From assembly GCA_036375215.1 (NCBI GenBank), contig DASUSH010000075.1, positions 1 through 15,177 of the forward strand: a stretch of 15,177 bases of DNA, given 5' to 3'. This DNA is from DASUSH01 sp036375215. GTDB taxonomy: Bacteria; Actinomycetota; Thermoleophilia; Solirubrobacterales; 70-9. The notes below the pieces were generated by a model that did not search any database, was not told the DNA's origin, and saw only the letters and a program-made list of their open reading frames with translations. Below are positions 7,207 through 13,226 of the stretch, piece by piece. The translations under genes and the position numbers were made by a program. Positions within the stretch are counted from its first letter, which is position 1, and every line of letters starts with the position of its first letter.

Positions 7207-7242
7207 CCGGCCGCCGATCCGGGGATCCCCCCGGATGGCCGG
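7207..7242 (+). terminator. Hairpin downstream of ino1
   Basis: ATCCGGGG (7217-7224) pairs with CCCCGGAT (7229-7236) around a 4-nt loop. The outer CCGGCC (7207-7212) pairs with GGCCGG (7237-7242), leaving a 4-nt bulge on the left. It lies just beyond the ino1 stop. There is no T-tract, so it is a candidate intrinsic terminator or 3'-end stabiliser. Confidence 0.45.
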
Positions 7243-7254
7243 CGTCCCCGGCCG

Positions 7255-7377
7255 GGCGCACAGCTCCTCGAACGCCGGCTCGAGCTCGAAGAGATGCTCC
7301 GCGGATACGGCGTGGACTTCGTGCAGGGGCATCACGTCGGCCGCCCGCGCCCGCTCGACGAGCTGCTCGGCGAGTAG
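7255..7377 (+). pseudogene. Remnant of an EAL-domain (cyclic-di-GMP phosphodiesterase) C-terminus
   Basis: About 40 codons ending at a TAG read as the C-terminal end of an EAL domain. The core GYGVDFVQGHHVGRPRPL corresponds to the family's closing consensus (GxDYxQGYxxGRPxP). The preceding LLERRLELEEMLR fits the helix that normally follows the AEGVE segment. Everything upstream, including EAL itself, the metal ligands and any start codon with ribosome binding site, is missing because ino1 and its hairpin occupy that space. I read it as the tail of a deleted signalling gene. It is unlikely to be expressed as a functional protein, and chance similarity is improbable but not excluded. Confidence 0.55.
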
Positions 7378-7385
7378 CGGCGCCA

Positions 7386-7391
7386 TATGCT
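7386..7391 (+). promoter_or_regulatory. Probable -10 box (leaderless) for the glycosyltransferase-PHP gene
   Basis: TATGCT is followed by 6 nt and then the GTG start at 7398, the same geometry as the kinase promoter at 4308-4313. No Shine-Dalgarno site precedes the GTG. It sits directly after the EAL remnant's stop codon and implies that the fusion gene is transcribed separately from ino1. Confidence 0.5.
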
Positions 7392-7397
7392 CACGCC

Positions 7398-9329
7398 GTG
7401 CCCAAGCAGTCGCTGGCGATCGCGCATGTGACCCCGCAGCCGTGGGGCAACGCGCACGAGGTGAACGAGTTCGTCGGCGGAGTCGCGCGCGAGCAGGCCG
7501 CCGCCGGCCACCGGGTGCTGATCGCCGCCCCGTCGCCCTCGCGGACGCAGATCCGCGACGCCCGGCGGGCGATCCGCGACGCCGAGGACGACGCCGAGGG
7601 GCTCTTCGAGGCGCCCGGCCTGCCTCGGGCCGGCGACGATGGCCCGCCGGTGCTCGCGGTCGGCCAGGGCATCGCGCTGCCGCGCGGCCCGCGCCCGCGC
7701 GCGGCACCGGTCCCGCTCGACGTGAGCCGCACGCTCGAGCGGCTCTTCGAGACCGCGCGCTTCGACATCGTTCACGTCCACGACCCGTTCGCGCCCAGCA
7801 CCGCCTCGACCGCGCTGCGCTACTCGCGGTCGCTGAACGTCGGCAGCTTCCACGAGCCCACCGAGCGGGTGCTCTCGACCCAGGTCGCGCGCCCCCTCGT
7901 CGAGATCTTCTTCGGCCGCCTGGACGCGCGGACCGCCTCGACCCGCGGGACGGTCGAGCTCCTCGAGCGCTTCTTCCCCGGCTCCTACGACCTCGTCGTC
8001 CCCGGCGCCGACGGCGCCGCGCCGGCCGCCTGGCCCGGCGGCGACGCTGACGACGGCGCCCGGCCGGTCCGGCTCGCCTACTGCCTCGGCGAGGAGCGCG
8101 GCGCGATGCGACTCTTCGTGCGCGCGCTGCGCCGGCTCCCCGAGGAGGTCGACTGGGAGGCGGCGATCTGGCTCGAGCGGCCGGCGGAGCGCCCGCCCGT
8201 GATCCCGCGGGCGATCCGGGAGCGCGTGCGGATCTGCGGCCCGGGGGACTGCGCCCCGAGTGAGCTGATCGGCGCGGCCGACGTGCTCGCGGTCGCCTCC
8301 GGCGGCTCGCACGCCGCGCCGTCCCTGGTGCGCGAGGCGCTCGCCTCCGGGACGGTCACGGTCGCCTCCAACATCGCCGTCTACAACGAGCTGCTCGCCG
8401 ACGGCGACGCGGGCCTGCTGTTCCCACCGGGCGACCCGGTCACCCTCGCCGGGCAGCTCGCCAGGCTCTGCGGCGAGGAGGGCCTGCGCCGCCGGCTCGC
8501 GCGACGCGCCGCGCGCGAGGCGCGTCGCTGGTCCGACGTCGCCGCGGACCTCGACGAGATCTACGGGCGGATCGTCGCCCGCCGCCACGATCCGCGCGGC
8601 AACCCGGCGGTGCGCCGGCGGATCGAGAAGCGCGAGCTGATCGAGGTCGACCTCCACATGCACACCGACCACTCGCCCGACTGCGCGACCCCGGTCGACG
8701 TGCTGCTCGCCACGGCGCGCGAGCGGGGCCTCGGCGCGATCGCGATCACCGACCACAACGAGGTCTCCGGGGCGCACGAGGCGCGCGAGCTCGCGGCGCG
8801 GAACGGCGGGCCGAAGGTGATCGTCGCCGAGGAGGTGAAGACCGCCGAGCAGGGGGAGGTGATCGGCCTCTTCATCGAGGAGAAGATCCCGCGCGGGCTG
8901 ACGATGGCCGAGACGATCTCCCAGATCAAGCGGCAGGGCGGGCTCGTCTATGTGCCCCACCCGTTCGACCGGCTGCACTCGGTGCCCGACTACGAGCACC
9001 TGATCGACATGGTCGAGGACATCGACATCCTCGAGGTCTTCAACCCCCGGGTGGCGCTCACGGCGTTCAACGAGGAGGCCGAGCGGTTCGCCGCCAAGTA
9101 CCGGATCGTGCCGGGCGCGGGCTCGGACAGCCACGTCGCCCAGGGCCTCGGCAGCGTGCGGATCCGTATGCACGACTTCGACGGCGCCGAGGAGTTCCTC
9201 GAGTCGATGCGCGACGCCGACATCACCCGCAAGCACCGCAACCTGATCTACGTGCAGGCGCTCAAGTTCGTGCAGACCGGGGGCGGCAGGGGCGGCAAGC
9301 GGCGCAAGCCTCGGGCGGGCAAGAAGTGA
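7398..9329 (+). CDS. Glycosyltransferase (GT-B, GT4-like) fused to a PHP-domain phosphoesterase
   Basis: A 643-residue two-domain cytoplasmic protein. Residues 1 to about 395 form a GT-B glycosyltransferase. The N-terminal Rossmann part begins AIAHVTPQPWGNAHEVNEF, and the C-terminal donor-binding half has SLVREALASGTVTVASN (309-325) and GDAGLLFPPGDPVTLA. The second Glu of the GT4 EX7E motif is present (Glu313), but the first is His305. Residues about 412-630 form a PHP domain with a complete metal site: H420-x-H422 in DLHMHTDHS, TDHN (451-454), AEEVKT, PHPF with His521, and GSDSH with Asp577 and His579. PHP domains hydrolyse phosphoesters such as histidinol phosphate, nucleoside 3',5'-bisphosphates and DNA ends. 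A Gly/Lys/Arg tail ends the protein. It lies 214 nt after ino1 and overlaps the next gene. Donor, acceptor and phosphoester substrate are unknown. Confidence 0.88.
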   Translation: MPKQSLAIAHVTPQPWGNAHEVNEFVGGVAREQAAAGHRVLIAAPSPSRTQIRDARRAIRDAEDDAEGLFEAPGLPRAGDDGPPVLAVGQGIALPRGPRPRAAPVPLDVSRTLERLFETARFDIVHVHDPFAPSTASTALRYSRSLNVGSFHEPTERVLSTQVARPLVEIFFGRLDARTASTRGTVELLERFFPGSYDLVVPGADGAAPAAWPGGDADDGARPVRLAYCLGEERGAMRLFVRALRRLPEEVDWEAAIWLERPAERPPVIPRAIRERVRICGPGDCAPSELIGAADVLAVASGGSHAAPSLVREALASGTVTVASNIAVYNELLADGDAGLLFPPGDPVTLAGQLARLCGEEGLRRRLARRAAREARRWSDVAADLDEIYGRIVARRHDPRGNPAVRRRIEKRELIEVDLHMHTDHSPDCATPVDVLLATARERGLGAIAITDHNEVSGAHEARELAARNGGPKVIVAEEVKTAEQGEVIGLFIEEKIPRGLTMAETISQIKRQGGLVYVPHPFDRLHSVPDYEHLIDMVEDIDILEVFNPRVALTAFNEEAERFAAKYRIVPGAGSDSHVAQGLGSVRIRMHDFDGAEEFLESMRDADITRKHRNLIYVQALKFVQTGGGRGGKRRKPRAGKK

Positions 9330-9991
9330 TGCACCCCGATCGCGAGAGAGGAGCGCGTCCGGGACCGTCAAATTCAACCGAGGCGATGCCGGCGACCGAC
9401 GACGAGATCCGCGAGAAATACCTCGAGCGCGCGATCCGCGAGCTCAACCAGCTCACCCGCGAGCTCCAGGAGTGCCGTTCCTGCCCGCGCGGCAACCTGA
9501 TGCCGGTGCTCGGCTCGGGGCACCCGCAGGCGGACATCATGCTGCTGAAGTACGCCGCGACCGCCGCCGAGATCGAGGAGGGCGTCGCCTTCTACGGCCG
9601 CTCCGGCAACGCCCTGATGAAGAGCTTGAAGCGGCTCGGGATCGACCCGCTCGCCGTGTACGGGACCCTCTGCGTGAAGTGTCCGCTGTCGGATCCCGAG
9701 CTGGCGTCGCCCGAGTGCGTCGCCCGGCTCGTCGAGGAGATCGCGGTCGTGCAACCGCGGATGATCGCGGTCATGGGCGAGCGCGCGCTGGAGACGCTGA
9801 ACGAGCTGCAGATCCCGCTCTCCTCCGAGCTCGAGCCCGAGCTCGGCGAGGTGCAGACGCTGACCCCGACGGTGAGCGCGATCTGCGTCCCCGACATCGA
9901 CGCCTCGCTCGACACCGAGGATTCCAAGCGCGCCTTCTGGTCGGCGTTCCGCTCGCTCGGCGAGTGGTACGACGAGCTGCCGCCGTACTAG
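9329..9991 (+). CDS. Uracil-DNA glycosylase superfamily protein lacking the catalytic motifs
   Basis: A 220-residue protein whose layout follows family 4 uracil-DNA glycosylases. The N-terminal cysteine pair ECRSCPRG (C49, C52), FYGRSGNALMKSL (88-100, matching the usual FVGRAGxLL) and VYGTLCVKCP with C118 followed by C130 suggest that the 4Fe-4S cluster is kept. The catalytic GEAPG motif reads LKYAATA (72-78), and the C-terminal HPS motif reads VPDIDAS (187-193), so ordinary uracil excision is unlikely. The gene begins within the stop codon of the glycosyltransferase-PHP gene (GTGATG at 9326-9331). The start could be GTG 9326, ATG 9329 or ATG 9386. The last removes 19 poorly conserved residues and is also credible. 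Its stop overlaps that of the convergent lipoprotein gene. Confidence 0.75.
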   Translation: MHPDRERGARPGPSNSTEAMPATDDEIREKYLERAIRELNQLTRELQECRSCPRGNLMPVLGSGHPQADIMLLKYAATAAEIEEGVAFYGRSGNALMKSLKRLGIDPLAVYGTLCVKCPLSDPELASPECVARLVEEIAVVQPRMIAVMGERALETLNELQIPLSSELEPELGEVQTLTPTVSAICVPDIDASLDTEDSKRAFWSAFRSLGEWYDELPPY

Positions 9992-10824
9992 TCCTGCGGC
10001 AGGTAGCCGGCCGCTTCGGCGGCGTCCCACTCCGGGGTGCGCGTCTTCGGCGGCTGCAGCGCGAGCCAGTAGAGGCCGGGCTTCTCGCGGGAGCGAAACA
10101 GCTCGACGCTGCCGTCCAATGCGAGCGGCGCGTACTTGCGCTTGTAGCGGAGGAAGGCCACGGTCGACCCCGGCTGGTTCACGACGTCGTAGACGCGCCC
10201 GATCCGCCTGTGGCCCAGCCACAGCCCCCGGGCGGAGGAGACCTTCTCGCGATCCTTGCGCGGGAAGACCCCGGTGTACTCGCGCGGCGGGTGCTTGCCG
10301 GGCTCGTAGGGCGAGTTATTGAACGCGGGGTCGCCTGAGCCGCAGACGTCGAACGGGAGCCGTTCCCCAAGCACGTCGGTGCGGTGGAGCGCGATGTCGA
10401 CGCGGACCGAGAGGTGCGACATGCGCTCCTCGTCGCCCCTGAGCCACGCCTCTCCCCACCGGCGGTAGACGCGCGCCCGCTGGCCCATCGCGGTCAGCCA
10501 TCGGCCGTACGCGCGCCTGCGCGCGGGCGGCTCGCCGAGCGCCCGCGCGGCCAGGTAGGCCGCGCGCAGCGCCGCCGCCCGGCCGAAGCGGATCTCCGCC
10601 TCGACGCGGTTGGACGGCCACCGGGCCTGGGCCGCTGCCTCCTCAGCTGCCAGCTCGGCGTCGTCCGCGGCGACGTGGCCGCGCAGGCAGATCGGGTCGA
10701 CGCGGTCCAGGAACTCCTCGAGCGTGGGCGGCGCGGTGCGCACCGCGAACGGCAACCCGCAGCCCGACGCGGCCGCCGCCGTCGCGGCGAGCAGAACGAC
10801 GATCGCGACGCGCGCACCTGCCAC
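9988..10824 (-). CDS. Putative lipoprotein of unknown function
   Basis: A 278-residue protein that I do not assign to a family. It starts at GTG 10824, gives a short positive N-terminus and a hydrophobic stretch (residues 6-19), then ASGC with Cys22 as a likely lipidation site. The lipobox has Ala instead of Leu at -3. The mature protein has an Ala/Arg-rich helical N-terminal half (about 33-150, with EEFLDRVDPICLRG near its start) and a second half with GRVYDVVNQPGS and KRKYAPLALDG that looks beta-rich. Two further cysteines (46 and about 169) might pair. It would be anchored on the outer face of the membrane. No ribosome binding site is evident. It converges on the UDG-like gene, both stop codons lying in one CTAG at 9988-9991. 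Confidence 0.7.
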   Translation of the reverse strand: MAGARVAIVVLLAATAAAASGCGLPFAVRTAPPTLEEFLDRVDPICLRGHVAADDAELAAEEAAAQARWPSNRVEAEIRFGRAAALRAAYLAARALGEPPARRRAYGRWLTAMGQRARVYRRWGEAWLRGDEERMSHLSVRVDIALHRTDVLGERLPFDVCGSGDPAFNNSPYEPGKHPPREYTGVFPRKDREKVSSARGLWLGHRRIGRVYDVVNQPGSTVAFLRYKRKYAPLALDGSVELFRSREKPGLYWLALQPPKTRTPEWDAAEAAGYLPQD

Positions 10825-10881
10825 CAGTGCCCGTATCGGCAGCGCCTGGCCGCGCTGTAGGCGGCTCGGCTCGGCGTGGAC

Positions 10882-10907
10882 GCGGCGGCCGCGCCCGCGG
10901 CCGCCGC
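10882..10907 (-). terminator. Perfect GC hairpin after the GH5 gene
   Basis: An 11-bp perfect inverted repeat made only of G and C (arms 10882-10892 and 10897-10907, 4-nt loop) lies 13 nt after the GH5 stop codon and before the lipoprotein gene on the same strand. No T-tract follows. By position it is the probable end of the methyltransferase-LLM-GH5 transcript. Confidence 0.5.
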
Positions 10908-10920
10908 CCTGTCGGCGTAG

Positions 10921-12438
10921 CTAGCCCGGAACGACCCGGACCCTGACCTCCTTCGCCCCTCGCGCGTTGCGAAGGCGCAGGACGCGGCGGCCGGGCTTCG
11001 AGACGACCTTCGCGCCCTCGACGTCCACCGCGTAGTCGCCGTGGTAGTGGATCGGCGGCACGAAGACCTCGGTCTGGGTCCGCTTCGACAGCCTGCCGCC
11101 GCCGACGGGCTCGGTGCGGTAGGCGAAGTCGAAGGCGCGGCTCTCGGGGTCGAACTCGAAGCCGATCGGGGTCCCGGCGACGGCGCGGGGGTACGGGCGC
11201 GAGAAGAGCGCGAGCTTCTCGCGCTTCACGTTCTCGCCGCGCGGCGGCTCGCGCGGGTCGATCACGAGGGACTGGATGCCGGGCCCTGCGGTGGTCGGGT
11301 CGTCGCAGTCGCAGTAGTGCCAGGACTGCCAGGAGACCATGTACTCGTCGGCGAGGCGGACGAGGCGCTCGTTGGTCTCGGCGTCGTCGGTCGCGGAGAA
11401 CTCGGTGAGGAAGGGCACGTCGCCGGTGCGCTCGGCGACGCCCTGGGCGTTCTGGAAGACGAGCTCCTCGAGCTCGGCGCAGGTGGTGCCCTCGGGGACG
11501 CCGAGCGCGGTGATCGGGATGCCGACCGAGCCGAGCGCGCCGGCGATGCAGTAGTCGTGGAAGCTGAAGCCGGCGCTGGGATCACCGGTGTCGGCGTGCG
11601 CGGTCGCGGCGCCGAAGTCGAAGGTGAGGAGCGGCTCCCAGAAGACGAGGGTCTCGTCGTCGACGTCGCGGATCGCGGCGATCGTCCGGTTCGAGAAGTC
11701 GGTCAGCGGGCCGGCGTCGAACGCGGGGCAGCCGGTGGTCGAGGCGCAACCCGGCCAGGCGCTGCCGGGCCACGGCTCGTTCATCAGGTCGTAGCCCATC
11801 ACGTAGGGGTTGCCGCCGAAGCGCTCGGCGACGAAACGCCACGCCATCGCGTAGCGGTCCTGGAGCCCTACGCCCTCGGCGGGGTCGTTCGCCCAGAAGT
11901 GGTCGAACGCCGTGTTGAGGGCCTGCATGAAGAGGTAGTTCGCGGGGAACCCGTTCTTGGGCTCGGCGGCCTGGCCGTCGTCGAACGTCTGCCAGTCGGG
12001 CCAGCCCTCGCCCTCGAAGCGCTCGTTGTACATGTCCTGGTGGAAGTCGAGGAGGCTGAAGATCCGGTGCTTCGCGAGCACCCGCTCGGTCTTCGCGATC
12101 TTGTCGAGGTAGCCGACGTCGTAGGCGGGGCGGCCGGACGGCCCGGGCGGGTCCGGCTCGAGGCCCTTGTAGATCAGCCCGAGCCGGATCGTGTTGAACC
12201 CGTGGCGGCGCAGGAAGCGGGCGTCGTCGGCGCCGAAGCCGAAGTCCGAGGGCGCGTAGGACCCGACCTTGTAGACCATGTTGAAGCCGTGCATGAACAC
12301 CGCTCGGCCGCTCGCGTCGGTGAAGAAGTAGCCGTTGGCGGAGAGCGGGGGCTTCGGGCCGGGGGCCGCGGCGAGCGCGGTGGCGGGGATGAGCAGCGCG
12401 AGGAGCGCGGTCGCGACGAAGAGCGCTCGGCGGGTCAA
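10921..12438 (-). CDS. Secreted GH5 glycosidase, endoglycoceramidase-like
   Basis: A 505-residue protein with a signal peptide (hydrophobic core about 5-22, ALA-A cleavage near residue 24). A (beta/alpha)8 GH5 domain spans about 33-400. LLDFHQDMYNE (129-139) and GEGWPDW (143-149) are typical of the endoglycoceramidase-like branch. The acid/base is Glu221 in YDLMNEPWPG, and the nucleophile is Glu346 in PFLTEFSA. The common TEFG is TEFS here. A beta-rich C-terminal domain (about 405-505) corresponds to the one found in this branch. Family members cleave the link between glycan and ceramide or related glucosides such as steryl glucosides. The true substrate here is unknown. The start is TTG, overlapping the LLM stop codon in TTGA, with only a weak GGCGAG upstream, so it probably depends on translational coupling. 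Confidence 0.9.
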   Translation of the reverse strand: MTRRALFVATALLALLIPATALAAAPGPKPPLSANGYFFTDASGRAVFMHGFNMVYKVGSYAPSDFGFGADDARFLRRHGFNTIRLGLIYKGLEPDPPGPSGRPAYDVGYLDKIAKTERVLAKHRIFSLLDFHQDMYNERFEGEGWPDWQTFDDGQAAEPKNGFPANYLFMQALNTAFDHFWANDPAEGVGLQDRYAMAWRFVAERFGGNPYVMGYDLMNEPWPGSAWPGCASTTGCPAFDAGPLTDFSNRTIAAIRDVDDETLVFWEPLLTFDFGAATAHADTGDPSAGFSFHDYCIAGALGSVGIPITALGVPEGTTCAELEELVFQNAQGVAERTGDVPFLTEFSATDDAETNERLVRLADEYMVSWQSWHYCDCDDPTTAGPGIQSLVIDPREPPRGENVKREKLALFSRPYPRAVAGTPIGFEFDPESRAFDFAYRTEPVGGGRLSKRTQTEVFVPPIHYHGDYAVDVEGAKVVSKPGRRVLRLRNARGAKEVRVRVVPG

Positions 12439-13226
12439 GCGCTCGCCGGCGCCGCCGCCTCGGCGACCGCGCTCATCGCCTCGAGCGAGGCGCTCGCGAG
12501 CCCGCGCACGACGACTACGTCGAGCGGCTCGTGGTGCTCCGCGAGCGCAGCCTGGCTCTGCTCGGAGTCGGCGGCCGCGACGCCGACCGTGCCCTCGGGC
12601 GCGCCGAGGCGGTCGAAGTGGTTGCGGTAGCCGGCGTGGAGGTCGCGGTAGAAGGACTCCTCCTTCGCGAGGCGCTCACCCGCGTCCTCGCCGACGGCGA
12701 CGCGGACGTAGCCGAAGATCGGCGGCGGCTCGCGGCCCGCGTCCTCGGCCCCGGCGATCACGTGCTCCCGGGCGCCTGCGGCGAACTCCGGGCTCATCCA
12801 GTTGAAGAACACGCCGTCGAAGCTCGCGCCGCCGAGCGCGCACATCTTCGGGCCCATCGCGGCGAGCACGAGGCGGACCCCGGGGACGACGTCGCGGAGC
12901 TCGGGCTCGAGCCGGCGCATCGTCGAGAGCGGCTTGCGGTCGAAGCCGGCGCCGACGCCGAGCCAGAGCCGGTCGCGGTCGAGGCCCAGGCGCTCGATGT
13001 GGCCGTTGATCTCGATCGGGTCGTGGCGGTCGAGCGCCATCACCGCGACGCCGAGGTCGAGCCGGCCGGTGCCCGCGGCGAAGGCGGCGAGGGTCTCGAG
13101 GCCGAGCGCGCCCGGGTGGTCGTTCGACCAGATCGAGGTGTAGCCGAGCTCGTCGCAGCGCGCGGCGAGCGGCGTGGCGACCTCGGGCTCGAGGCCGGCC
13201 GCGACCCCGAAGCCGCGCCTGATCAC
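12435..13226 (-). CDS. LLM-class (luciferase-like, probably F420-dependent) oxidoreductase
   Basis: A 263-residue single-domain TIM-barrel protein. The GTG at 13226 was chosen because GGGAGG lies 4 nt upstream and the codon overlaps the methyltransferase stop in GTGA. An in-frame start 10 codons earlier lies inside the methyltransferase gene. Family features include CDELGYTSIWSNDHPG (about 24-39), the TGRLDLGVAVMALDRHDP strand with its Arg-x-x-Pro-like end, and LWLGVGAGF (about 87-95), matching the coenzyme F420/FMN-binding barrel. It is shorter than the usual 290-340 residues, mostly in the second half of the barrel. The substrate is unknown. F420 use is inferred from the actinobacterial setting and not from a diagnostic residue. 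Confidence 0.85.
   Translation of the reverse strand: MIRRGFGVAAGLEPEVATPLAARCDELGYTSIWSNDHPGALGLETLAAFAAGTGRLDLGVAVMALDRHDPIEINGHIERLGLDRDRLWLGVGAGFDRKPLSTMRRLEPELRDVVPGVRLVLAAMGPKMCALGGASFDGVFFNWMSPEFAAGAREHVIAGAEDAGREPPPIFGYVRVAVGEDAGERLAKEESFYRDLHAGYRNHFDRLGAPEGTVGVAAADSEQSQAALAEHHEPLDVVVVRGLASASLEAMSAVAEAAAPASA

Noticed and set aside
5897..7261. Minus-strand open frame opposite ino1
   Set aside because: It lies wholly antisense to the highly conserved ino1 and shows only Asp/Val/Arg/Leu repeats typical of reversed GC-rich codons.
7030..7707. Minus-strand open frame spanning the ino1-fusion gap
   Set aside because: Arg/Ala/Pro-rich with no motif, and it crosses two confident plus-strand genes. 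The only meaningful reading in the gap is the EAL-like tail on the plus strand.
7398..9329. Identification of the glycosyltransferase as MshA (mycothiol biosynthesis)
   Set aside because: The neighbouring ino1 makes this tempting, but the N-terminus lacks the SVHTSP...GGMNVY pattern I associate with MshA and the EX7E motif is altered. It is kept only as an alternative hypothesis.
7332..9377. Minus-strand open frame (681 codons) opposite the glycosyltransferase-PHP gene
   Set aside because: Compositionally it is an antisense shadow of a GC-rich gene. The plus strand carries complete GT and PHP motifs. No ribosome binding site or recognisable domain is seen on the minus strand.
11041..12630. 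Plus-strand open frame opposite the GH5 gene
   Set aside because: Low-complexity antisense translation. The GH5 protein on the other strand has a signal peptide and both catalytic glutamates.
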